Notes under the pieces: model-generated | Seen by the model: only the letters and a program-made list of their open reading frames with translations | Told to the model about the DNA's origin: nothing | Database searches by the model: none | Position numbers and translations under genes: made by a program | Shown here: one piece after another, positions 6,758 to 12,818 of the stretch | How positions within the stretch are numbered: the first letter of the stretch is position 1 | How the letters are laid out: each line of letters opens with the position of its first letter | NCBI GenBank assembly: GCA_002428045.1 | Contig: DIZZ01000091.1 | Coordinates: 1 to 12,818, forward strand | DNA length: 12,818 nucleotides | Source of the DNA: Verrucomicrobia bacterium UBA6015 | Lineage (GTDB): Bacteria; Verrucomicrobiota; Kiritimatiellia; UBA8416 | Direction of reading: 5' to 3'

Positions 6758-8187
6758 GGCCGGACCTCCAGAAAAACCGCCGCGTTCTGTAACAGAACTT
6801 TAACCGGCTCTGGAATATAGACACCCATCACAAGCACCAGTCCCAACAACAGCAATGGCGGGGCAATGGTCAACACCCCCTCCCGATACGCGGTTCGGGG
6901 AGCATCCTCAGGCTCCTGTCCCTGTACCACCTGTAGCACGGTTGCCCCCATGCCAATAAAGATGACCAGCAGGAAGAGAAGGAACAGTCCGCTGGCCACA
7001 AAATGCCCGGATTCGAAACCTGCTTTCAGAATCGAGAACTCGCTGATAAACGGACCGAACGGAGGCGATCCGGTGATGGCCAGGAACCCGGCCAGGAACA
7101 GGCCCGCCGAAACCGGCAGCCGGTGCAGCGCACCGCGAACCACGGTGGACCTCGTGCTGCCGAAGGAACGGTGGATGTTACCGGCTGACAGGAACAGAAC
7201 CCCCTTCGTGAGCCCATTGTTTATCAAATGCAAAAGCGTAGCAAAGAGTGCCGGTGCTCCGAGCCCGAGTCCGAGGATGAGAATCCCCATATGTTCGACA
7301 CTGGAATAGGCAAGCATGCGCTTATAATCCTGCTGGCCGACCATGAACACGCCAGCCACCGCCATGGACAGCAGGCCCATGAAAATCAACATCGGAGAGA
7401 TAAAGGCGAAATCCCCCGATGCGCAGCAGATCTGATAGATCCTCAGGATGCAAAGAAACGCACAACTGGTCACCCCACCGGCCAGCAGGGTACCGACAGC
7501 ACCGGGCGCGGCACCGTAGGCATCCGGCTTCCAGGTATGCATCGGCGCAAGGCCCATCTTGGTGCCGTAGCCGACCAGCATCAGAACAAACGCAGAATGC
7601 AGCCACGGCTTGGAAAGCTGCGGAGCATGGAGCAACAGTTCGTCCAGGGCCAGCGTAGGTTCCAATCCCGCATGAAGCGACGAATAGGCCAGGAACAGCG
7701 TTCCCAGCAGCGCAAGGGCAATCCCGACGAATCCAATCAGCAGATACTTCCAGGTGGCCTCAATCGACTGCGGCGTCTTGTTAAAAAAAATCAACGGGCC
7801 GGTGCAGAGTGCGGTCGTCTCGATGGCAACCCACATGATACCCAGATGACGGGCCCAGGTGATCAGCGTCATGGTGCCCAGCAAGCAGAGCAGGCAGCTC
7901 ACGAAGACCCGGTTCTGCCGCTGCGCGTGGTAGCGCAGGTATCCCGTCATGTAAAACGAGGTGACCAGATACAACGTACTGATCAACAGCAGTACGAGCT
8001 GTCCCGCCGGATCAAGACTGATCCACGCCGTGGGAAACTTGGGCTGCCCGGCAAAAACCGTAATCAACGTCATCCCGAAATGCAGCCCGGCAGCAACCGG
8101 GATGAGCCAGGGCCGCCAGCGGTTGGACGGTATGGCCAACGCCAGGAGCGCGGCAACGAGGGGAACGGCTAACAGTGCCAACGTCAT
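6754..8187 (-). CDS. hyfF: HyfF-like antiporter-type membrane subunit
   Basis: A 477-residue, very hydrophobic protein of the NuoL/M/N-Mrp antiporter family, closest in context and length to HyfF. It should form part of the ion-translocating arm in the inner membrane, with about 14 helices. The family's functional residues are visible: Glu123 (WVAIETTAL), Lys210 (GYGTKMGLAP), His217 (PMHTW), the YKRMLAYSSVEHMG segment (288-301), and Lys328 (LTKGVLFLSAGN). These suggest a working ion channel. AAAGGA lies 7 nt before the ATG, and only 3 nt separate it from the hyfE stop. Its stop overlaps the hyfG start by 4 nt. The order hyfE-hyfF-hyfG matches E. coli hydrogenase 4. An A8 tract at 7783-7790 does not interrupt the frame. 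The transported ion (H+ or Na+) cannot be told. Confidence 0.93.
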   Translation of the reverse strand: MTLALLAVPLVAALLALAIPSNRWRPWLIPVAAGLHFGMTLITVFAGQPKFPTAWISLDPAGQLVLLLISTLYLVTSFYMTGYLRYHAQRQNRVFVSCLLCLLGTMTLITWARHLGIMWVAIETTALCTGPLIFFNKTPQSIEATWKYLLIGFVGIALALLGTLFLAYSSLHAGLEPTLALDELLLHAPQLSKPWLHSAFVLMLVGYGTKMGLAPMHTWKPDAYGAAPGAVGTLLAGGVTSCAFLCILRIYQICCASGDFAFISPMLIFMGLLSMAVAGVFMVGQQDYKRMLAYSSVEHMGILILGLGLGAPALFATLLHLINNGLTKGVLFLSAGNIHRSFGSTRSTVVRGALHRLPVSAGLFLAGFLAITGSPPFGPFISEFSILKAGFESGHFVASGLFLLFLLVIFIGMGATVLQVVQGQEPEDAPRTAYREGVLTIAPPLLLLGLVLVMGVYIPEPVKVLLQNAAVFLEVRP

Positions 8188-8190
8188 AAT

Positions 8191-8835
8191 CTATTCCTTT
8201 AACGATGTCAGCAGACGGGTATCCAGCGATGAAAACGTCTTGTTGATATGGTTGACCATAATGCAGACCACGAAGATAGCCACAAACAAATCCAGCAGCA
8301 CGCCAAGTTCCACGACCAACGGCATGGCCTCCACCAACAGCAATCCGAAGATATAAATCCCGTTTTCAAGGACCAGATACCCCATGACCTGGGTGATCGC
8401 CTTGAGACGCATCGTCAGCAGGATGAAGCCGCAGAAGATGGTGGCCAGCGAAGCGGGCACTAGCAGCGGCGGTGTATCCCCCTCGGCCAACGGCAAGGAA
8501 GAGGCAAACAGCAGCGCGAACCCGGTCACCAAGGCACCCAGCAGCATGGATGGAAGGAGACCGATCAACGGCTCAATTTCCCGCTTGATATGCACATCCC
8601 GGATGGCGCGTAACAGCATCGATGGGATAATCATGCCTTTCAGAAAAATAGCGAGAATGGAGGCCAATGCCGACGTCACGGCAAGATGGTCTTCGATCAG
8701 CAGCGGCATGAGGCCGAGCAGGAGTCCCTGTAGCGAGACGATCTTTATCATCGTCACCAACCGGCTCGTGCCCAGCGCGAACAAGTTCAGAGCCAGCACC
8801 AACACCAGTAACGTATTAAACCATGTATTCATCAT
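8191..8835 (-). CDS. hyfE: HyfE-like membrane subunit
   Basis: A 214-residue small membrane protein with about 6-7 helices resembling HyfE of hydrogenase 4, a protein with a NuoK-like part. It would sit between the NuoH-like subunit and the antiporter subunits. Buried acidic residues typical of NuoK-like helices are present: Glu157 (YLVLENGIYIFG), Glu169 and Glu176. A polar loop (IRDVHIKREIEP, about 78-89) lies mid-protein. It begins with two adjacent ATGs overlapping the hyfC stop. GAGG lies only 2 nt before the first and 5 nt before the second, so initiation at 8832 is equally likely or better. It ends 3 nt before hyfF. Confidence 0.9.
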   Translation of the reverse strand: MMNTWFNTLLVLVLALNLFALGTSRLVTMIKIVSLQGLLLGLMPLLIEDHLAVTSALASILAIFLKGMIIPSMLLRAIRDVHIKREIEPLIGLLPSMLLGALVTGFALLFASSLPLAEGDTPPLLVPASLATIFCGFILLTMRLKAITQVMGYLVLENGIYIFGLLLVEAMPLVVELGVLLDLFVAIFVVCIMVNHINKTFSSLDTRLLTSLKE

Positions 8836-9749
8836 GACCTCATCAGTAGTACAAAACCGAACCCGCAGAACAGGGTAGCGGCAATCAGAAGATGCGGAAC
8901 ATGGCGCATCTGAAGACGAGCCATGACCGATTCAATCACACCGATCACGGAGGCCATGAACAGCATCTCCGCCACAAACAACAGCCAGTCCGGCAATGCC
9001 GAGCCGACGCTGAACGGGAAAACGATATGCAGCAGCAGCGCGCACAGCACAAAGAGTTTGAGGGATGCTCCGTAGAGGATCAGACCTAGCAACGGGCCAC
9101 TATGATCCAGCACCATCACCTCATGGATCATCGTCAATTCCAGATGGGTATTGGGGTCGTCGACCGGAACCCTGCAGCTTTCCGTCAGCATGAGAATAAA
9201 GACCCCCACGGCGACCAGCACAAGCGAGGCCACCGGTGCCTGGCTTCCGATCGTCATGGGCGCATGCAGCATCGCGGTCAACTCGAGCGAGCCGGATATC
9301 CGGGCCAGCACCAGCAAGGCAAAGAACAGCGCGGGTTCAGAAAGGCACGCAAACGTCACTTCACGTGAGGCGCCCATGCCCTCGAAGGCGGATCCAGTAT
9401 CCAGTGCCGCCGCCGTCGTGAAGAACCGCCCGACGCCTAGCAGATAGGCGAACAGGATCATATCCCCGGCAAAGACGACAGGGGCTTGAAATGGACCCAT
9501 CGGCACCAGTAGTCCCGCTAGGATAATAGCCACCAGCGTGATCGCCGGTGCCGCGGAAAAAATCCAAGTGGTGACCTGGCTGATCACCACATCCTTACGC
9601 GCTAGCTTGAACAGGTCATAATACAACTGCAGCAGCGGCGGTCCGCGCCGACCCGCAAACAATGCCTTGGTCTTATTGATGACCCCCAGCAGCAACGGCG
9701 GAAGCAGCAGCAGCAAGATGATATGGATGAAACTATTGATCATGGTCAT
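8832..9749 (-). CDS. hyfC: HyfC/HycD-like (NuoH-like) membrane anchor subunit
   Basis: A 305-residue membrane protein of the NuoH/HycD/HyfC family with about 8 helices. It links the peripheral electron-transfer arm to the ion-pumping subunits. Family landmarks are the cytoplasmic loop KTKALFAGRRGPPLLQLYYD (about 26-45), the segment GSAFEGMGASREVTFACLSEP (about 119-139), and the highly characteristic HycD-type stretch CRVPVDDPNTHLELTMIHE (192-210), rich in charges facing the quinone-like cavity. A longer TTG-initiated frame exists from 9782, but it would overlap hyfB. The ATG at 9749 has AAGGGA 8 nt upstream and leaves a 22-nt gap. The ATG at 9743, with GGGAG 7 nt upstream, is an equal alternative. 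The stop overlaps the hyfE start. Confidence 0.92.
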   Translation of the reverse strand: MTMINSFIHIILLLLLPPLLLGVINKTKALFAGRRGPPLLQLYYDLFKLARKDVVISQVTTWIFSAAPAITLVAIILAGLLVPMGPFQAPVVFAGDMILFAYLLGVGRFFTTAAALDTGSAFEGMGASREVTFACLSEPALFFALLVLARISGSLELTAMLHAPMTIGSQAPVASLVLVAVGVFILMLTESCRVPVDDPNTHLELTMIHEVMVLDHSGPLLGLILYGASLKLFVLCALLLHIVFPFSVGSALPDWLLFVAEMLFMASVIGVIESVMARLQMRHVPHLLIAATLFCGFGFVLLMRS

Positions 9750-9757
9750 GCTCCCGT

Positions 9758-9763
9758 TCCCTT
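9758..9763 (-). promoter_or_regulatory. Ribosome binding site for the hyfC start at 9749
   Basis: AAGGGA on the minus strand, 8 nt before the ATG at 9749. A second purine cluster, GGGAG at 9751-9755, would serve the ATG at 9743. Both argue against the TTG at 9782. Confidence 0.45.
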
Positions 9764-9771
9764 CCATTCTG

Positions 9772-11817
9772 CTATCTTGCAAAAAGTCGTTTAAAAATGG
9801 TTTCCACGGGCAGTGTCCACCCCAATAGTAGGATCACGGTAACGCCCACATAAAGCAAATACTGGTGCGTCAATCCACGCTGCAGGAAGCGGATCCGTCC
9901 GAAGAACGCGCAGATTGAAAGAAACGCTGGCAGGATATAGCGATCCAGGACCGGCTCATCCTGGCGAGTCTTAAAGCGGGAGGGCTCCGCGAACAGGCCG
10001 GAAATCCGCGGACGGTGCATACGGGTGCGCAGCACCCCCTGGGAAAGGCCGTTCAGCATCTGTACAAAGGACGTCGCGGTATACTGCATACGTACGGTTG
10101 GAAGAGAAAAACCGCATGACCAGGTGATACGGTGCGAAGCGTTCCCCCCCTTGATTCTACGCGATAACCACGACACCATCAGCAGGCTGGCCACCGCCAG
10201 CAGAAGCCCCATCCCCATAAACGCGGGCAGCGGCAACAGCGTCCCTACCGCCACCGGCGGGCGCAGTTGAACTGCGGTATCCCACGCCTGTACCGCTTGG
10301 TTTATCATGGGCATTGCCAGCCACGGAAGCACCCCGATCAATACGCAGCCTCCCGCCAGCGTGCTCATCGCCAACAGCATCGACGGTGCCGCCTCATGAC
10401 CGGCCGACGCCTGCGGCTGCCGGGGCTGCCCGAGGAACACGGTTGCATAGGCATTCACAAAACACGCCAACGCCAGCGTCCCGATCACTGCCAACACAGG
10501 CGCGGCGAGAGCAGCCACCGTCCAAGCCGATGCCTTTGCGTCCGCCACCCCGTGAAATAGCCCCAAGTAGATAATAAGTTCGCTGACAAATCCATTCAAC
10601 GGGGGCAGTCCGCAAATGGCCACCGCGCCGATCATGAAAAAGATGGCCGTCCGGGGCAGGCGGGCAGCCACCCCCCCCATGGAATCCAACTGGCGCGTGC
10701 CGGTCGCATGAATAACCGATCCTGCACAGAAAAAAAGCAATGGCTTGAACAGGGCATGATTCCAGATATGCAGCAGACAGCCTGCCAGGCCGAGGATAAT
10801 CCAGACCGGTCGGTCCTGTGATCGTCCGATCATCGCCAGCCCGAACCCGATCAGCATAATGCCGATATTCTCTACGCTGGAATAAGCCAGCAGCCGTTTC
10901 AAATCCTGCTGACCAATCGCAAAAACGATACCGAGCACACCCCCGATGCAGCCCGCCACAAGAATCACGATACCCCAACTGACGGGCGGTTCTGGCAGGA
11001 ATCCGATAAACCGGATCAGCCCATAGAGCCCGACTTTCAGCATCACGCCCGAAAGCAGCGCGGAAACATGGCTCGGTGCATTAGCGTGCGCCGCCGGCAG
11101 CCAGAAATGCAGAGGCATCATGCCCGCTTTCATGCCGAACCCAAGGAGGGCCAGCACAAAAAGCAGGAAGAGCGTTCCGAGTCCGGCTTCATCCACTGCC
11201 AGCGGCCGCAACACAAAGGACCCAGTCACCCAGTAAAGCAGGGCCAGCAGGGCGAACAGAGCCAGCGTACCGGTATGCGTAGCGACCAGGTAAACCCAAC
11301 CCGCTCGGCGCACCTCGGGCAGATGATGTTCCGTGCAGACCAGGAAAAAGGCCGACAGCGCCATGAGCTCCCAGCCCATCAGGAACAATACACTGTGACG
11401 AGCCAGCAGCAGAATGATGATACCGGCCAGCACCAGCCCCCAGAACAAGCGCAACCCCCGCCCGTTCCCAGGATGTGCGCCCTGCGGCCAGTATCCCAGC
11501 CCATAGACAGCCCCAAGCGCCCCCACGATCAGGACCGGAACCAGGAAAAACGCGTTCAGACCATCGGCAGTGAGCAGCATCGGTTCCGATCCGATCAGGT
11601 ACCAAGGCAGCGTCGCGGACGCGGTTCCCTGCATAAAGACCAGGGCGACACCTACCAGACCAAGGAAAGAGGCGACGCAGGTCAGTGCCAGCGCGATCCG
11701 CTGACCGGCCGCCGTACACCGCGACAGTAGCAATCCCGGCACCCCGCTCAGCGCATGCAGCGCAGCGGCAACCAGAAGCAACGTAATAGACAACGGGAAA
11801 TGCATCAATATTTTCAC
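9772..11817 (-). CDS. hyfB: HyfB-like antiporter-type membrane subunit (complete)
   Basis: A 681-residue NuoL/Mrp-type subunit, close in length to E. coli HyfB (about 670 residues). It should be the distal ion-translocating subunit. Conserved functional residues are visible: Glu150 (MGWELMALSAFFLV), Lys230 (GFGMKAGMMPLHFWLP), His250 in APSHVSALLSGVMLK with Lys261, the LKRLLAYSSVENIG segment (307-319), and Lys358 (NHALFKPLLFFCAG). After the helical core a polar cytoplasmic stretch (about 560-640) leads to a final helix (QRGLTHQYLLYVGV), as in HyfB. The GTG at 11817 is the assigned start, with AAGG rather far upstream (12 nt); the ATG at 11805 is an alternative. It follows the regulator gene by 51 nt. 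Its C-terminal tail closely resembles that of the second HyfB-like gene at the window's right edge, so the two are paralogues. Confidence 0.92.
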   Translation of the reverse strand: MKILMHFPLSITLLLVAAALHALSGVPGLLLSRCTAAGQRIALALTCVASFLGLVGVALVFMQGTASATLPWYLIGSEPMLLTADGLNAFFLVPVLIVGALGAVYGLGYWPQGAHPGNGRGLRLFWGLVLAGIIILLLARHSVLFLMGWELMALSAFFLVCTEHHLPEVRRAGWVYLVATHTGTLALFALLALLYWVTGSFVLRPLAVDEAGLGTLFLLFVLALLGFGMKAGMMPLHFWLPAAHANAPSHVSALLSGVMLKVGLYGLIRFIGFLPEPPVSWGIVILVAGCIGGVLGIVFAIGQQDLKRLLAYSSVENIGIMLIGFGLAMIGRSQDRPVWIILGLAGCLLHIWNHALFKPLLFFCAGSVIHATGTRQLDSMGGVAARLPRTAIFFMIGAVAICGLPPLNGFVSELIIYLGLFHGVADAKASAWTVAALAAPVLAVIGTLALACFVNAYATVFLGQPRQPQASAGHEAAPSMLLAMSTLAGGCVLIGVLPWLAMPMINQAVQAWDTAVQLRPPVAVGTLLPLPAFMGMGLLLAVASLLMVSWLSRRIKGGNASHRITWSCGFSLPTVRMQYTATSFVQMLNGLSQGVLRTRMHRPRISGLFAEPSRFKTRQDEPVLDRYILPAFLSICAFFGRIRFLQRGLTHQYLLYVGVTVILLLGWTLPVETIFKRLFAR

Positions 11818-11868
11818 AATAAAGGGTTACCTTGTCTTAATACCGGCAACATGCGGAATCGGCAAACA
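11818..11868. other. Short gap between the regulator and hyfB
   Basis: These 51 bases carry a weak Shine-Dalgarno-like AAGG for hyfB and a short inverted repeat (AAGG-GTTA-CCTT). I see no convincing terminator or promoter, so the regulator and hyfB are probably co-transcribed. Confidence 0.4.
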
Positions 11869-12585
11869 TCAATGCCCCGGACTAGAATCACCGATTCCCT
11901 CGGAACGGGCAGCGGGCAAAATACCTTCAGCGTTGCGTAGTGCCTGCAGCAACGGATCCCGAAGCTCCTGTTTCTTTAGCGCATTCTTGAACTCGGGGTT
12001 AAGCAGTACATAACTCAGACGCGACAGCAGATGTAGATGTGCACGCACCGTCGTACTGATCAGTGTGAACAGGATATTCACCGGTTCGCCATCAATTGAA
12101 CCAAACGGGACCGGCTGTTCAAGAAAACAGAGAGTCAACACAGGCTGGGTAATATGCAGCACGATCGGATTGCGCACATGCGGAATGGCCACGCCGTCGC
12201 CTACCCCCGTGGAGCCCAGTGTCTCGCGGGCCAGCAATACCTTGTACAGGAAATCACGATCAACCTCGTCTGGCAACTGCATTAAATCAACCACCGTCCT
12301 CAGAACCTGGGATTTTACATGACCGGCCACATGGTAGTGAATGCCGGTCTCCCGCAGCGTTTCCACCAGCGTCGGCATCACGGCACAACCGGAAACATCC
12401 TCAACCATAAATTGCGGCGAGACCGGAATACGTTTGGATGTGGCCCATTCCAGAATTTCAGCACGGTTAAAACGGTTCTGACCATTGATACGGTAAACGG
12501 GAATACTACCCTGCTTGATCCATCGGTAAATCGTCTTCTCGGCAACATTAAGAAGCCCTGAAATCTCTTTTACGGATAATTGCAT
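11869..12585 (-). CDS. HTH (excisionase/MerR-like) + PTS EIIA (PtsN-like) regulator
   Basis: A 238-residue two-domain regulator. Residues 1-52 form a MerR/excisionase-type helix-turn-helix (SVKEISGLLNVAEKTIYRWIKQG... RFNRAEILEWA). Residues about 70-220 form a PTS EIIA type-2 domain like PtsN (EIIA-Ntr), with the segment ARETLGSTGVGDGVAIPHVR. His136 is the expected phosphorylation site. The protein probably senses PTS phosphorylation state and adjusts transcription; no sugar permease domain is present. The frame can be read from a TTG at 12591, but AAGGAG abuts that codon directly. It is 6 nt from the ATG at 12585, so I chose the ATG. The gene lies between two HyfB-like genes, behind a palindromic site at 12601-12644 that it may bind to control its own operon. 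The C-terminal ~15 residues look unstructured. Confidence 0.9.
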   Translation of the reverse strand: MQLSVKEISGLLNVAEKTIYRWIKQGSIPVYRINGQNRFNRAEILEWATSKRIPVSPQFMVEDVSGCAVMPTLVETLRETGIHYHVAGHVKSQVLRTVVDLMQLPDEVDRDFLYKVLLARETLGSTGVGDGVAIPHVRNPIVLHITQPVLTLCFLEQPVPFGSIDGEPVNILFTLISTTVRAHLHLLSRLSYVLLNPEFKNALKKQELRDPLLQALRNAEGILPAARSEGIGDSSPGH

Positions 12586-12591
12586 CCCCAA

Positions 12592-12597
12592 CTCCTT
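12592..12597 (-). promoter_or_regulatory. Ribosome binding site deciding the regulator start at 12585
   Basis: AAGGAG on the minus strand, 6 nt before the ATG at 12585 and with zero spacing to the alternative TTG. It fixes the start of the HTH-EIIA regulator. Confidence 0.65.
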
Positions 12598-12600
12598 GAA

Positions 12601-12644
12601 TTGACATTCGTGGACATATTTTCATGAGTGTCCATATTTGTCAA
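12601..12644. promoter_or_regulatory. Palindromic four-half-site operator upstream of the regulator
   Basis: A near-symmetrical site with the layout TTGACA-N4-TGGACA-N12-TGTCCA-N4-TGTCAA. The outer pair (12601-12606, 12639-12644) and the inner pair (12611-12616, 12629-12634) are exact inverted repeats. Within each arm the half-sites repeat every 10 bp, one helical turn. A further TGTCAA lies at 12668-12673. The site covers the likely promoter of the HTH-EIIA gene, as expected of an operator. The binding protein is not known; the adjacent HTH protein is the natural candidate. Confidence 0.6.
12616..12644 (-). promoter_or_regulatory. Candidate sigma-70-type promoter for the regulator and downstream genes
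   Basis: On the minus strand a perfect -35 hexamer TTGACA (12644 to 12639) is followed after 17 nt by AAATAT (12621 to 12616), a poor -10 with 3 of 6 matches. The position would give a leader of about 25 nt before the ATG at 12585. The weak -10 would fit an activated promoter. No sigma-54 GG-N10-GC element was seen here. Confidence 0.3.
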
Positions 12645-12669
12645 TTGGTTTGTTCAATCCACAGATATG

Positions 12670-12818
12670 TCAATACGCCAGCAGCCGCTCCAACATGGAA
12701 CGAATCGGCATTGTCCATATCAGCAACCCCAGCACCGCAAGCGCCACATAGATGAGATACAGATGGGTCAGCCCGCGTTGAATCGGACGGGCCAGACGGC
12801 AAAGCGACTGGATGAAAC
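12670..12818 (-). CDS. Second HyfB-like antiporter subunit, C-terminal 48 residues only
   Basis: The last 48 codons of a gene that runs off the right edge. Translating the minus strand to the TGA at 12672-12670 gives a tail containing PIQRGLTHLYLIYV, LLIWTMP and ERLLAY. It aligns without gaps to the C-terminus of the complete hyfB gene in this window (LQRGLTHQYLLYV, LLGWTLP, KRLFAR). It is therefore a paralogous HyfB/NuoL-like membrane subunit ending in the same terminal helix. Its stop lies 84 nt before the regulator ATG. Whether it belongs to the same complex or to a separate upstream unit needs sequence beyond the window. Confidence 0.8.
   Translation of the reverse strand, partial: FIQSLCRLARPIQRGLTHLYLIYVALAVLGLLIWTMPIRSMLERLLAY

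Noticed and set aside
7783..7790. A8/T8 tract in hyfF as a programmed frameshift site
   Set aside because: The hyfF frame reads through with full-length homology on both sides, so no shift is needed.
7228..8172. A 314-codon plus-strand open frame antisense to hyfF
   Set aside because: It is rich in Arg, Gln, His and Pro with no domain, lies wholly opposite a clear membrane protein gene, and is the usual by-product of a GC-biased hydrophobic gene.
9750..9782. TTG start of hyfC at 9782
   Set aside because: It would add a polar leader overlapping hyfB. The ATGs at 9749 and 9743 have better-spaced ribosome sites and give normal family N-termini.
5273..11817. Calling the operon a functional H2-evolving hydrogenase 4
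   Set aside because: The large subunit lacks all four NiFe ligands, and no formate dehydrogenase or maturation gene is present in the window.
12586..12591. TTG start for the HTH-EIIA regulator at 12591
   Set aside because: The AAGGAG ribosome site directly abuts this TTG but is correctly spaced for the ATG at 12585.
1..12818. CRISPR arrays, tRNA/rRNA genes, insertion sequences or integrase-type mobile elements
   Set aside because: No repeat-spacer pattern, RNA gene signature, transposase or terminal inverted repeats were seen. The excisionase-like HTH belongs to a PTS-type regulator, not to a phage or plasmid.

Overview
This is a compact bacterial stretch of moderate-to-high GC (judged by eye, not computed) with no gene-free gap over 100 bases. 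It holds parts of two transcription units that converge near 2540-2606. The gene content (a cofactor-poor hydrogenase-like membrane complex, a PtsN-like regulator, pdxB) suggests an anaerobic or facultative Gram-negative-type bacterium. I cannot fix the phylum. A Kiritimatiellota/Verrucomicrobiota or deltaproteobacterial-type genome fits my recollection of where HTH-EIIA regulators and hydrogenase-4-like complexes co-occur, but that is a weak inference.

Left, plus strand (1-2539): the 3' part of an ABC exporter with fused membrane and ATPase domains, cut by the window edge. It overlaps by 8 nt a nucleotidyltransferase-like protein of the NTP_transf_5 type. This pairing is typical of the end of peptide-natural-product (RiPP, including some lasso peptide) or surface-polymer clusters. 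The deciding genes would lie upstream of the window.

Right, minus strand (12818 down to 2607): a tightly packed operon. Reading 5' to 3' it holds the last 48 codons of a HyfB-like antiporter subunit, an HTH + PTS EIIA (PtsN-like) regulator behind a striking palindromic site, a complete hyfB, hyfC, hyfE, hyfF, a HyfG-like large subunit with a fused 30-kDa (NuoC-like) domain, a fusion of a 2x[4Fe-4S] ferredoxin with the hydrogenase small subunit, a CBM9-like beta-sandwich protein, and pdxB. Spacings from hyfB onward run from a 17-nt overlap to a 22-nt gap.

The main result is that the large subunit lacks all four cysteines that bind the NiFe centre in group 4 hydrogenases. The small subunit keeps its cluster cysteines and the antiporter-like subunits keep their key Glu/Lys residues. 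This is therefore an Ehr-type (energy-converting-hydrogenase-related) complex. It probably couples electron transfer through Fe-S clusters, with an unknown redox partner, to ion translocation, and it should not make or use H2. The tandem HyfB paralogues, the embedded EIIA regulator, and the CBM9-like and pdxB genes at the tail make the operon unusual and worth comparative study.
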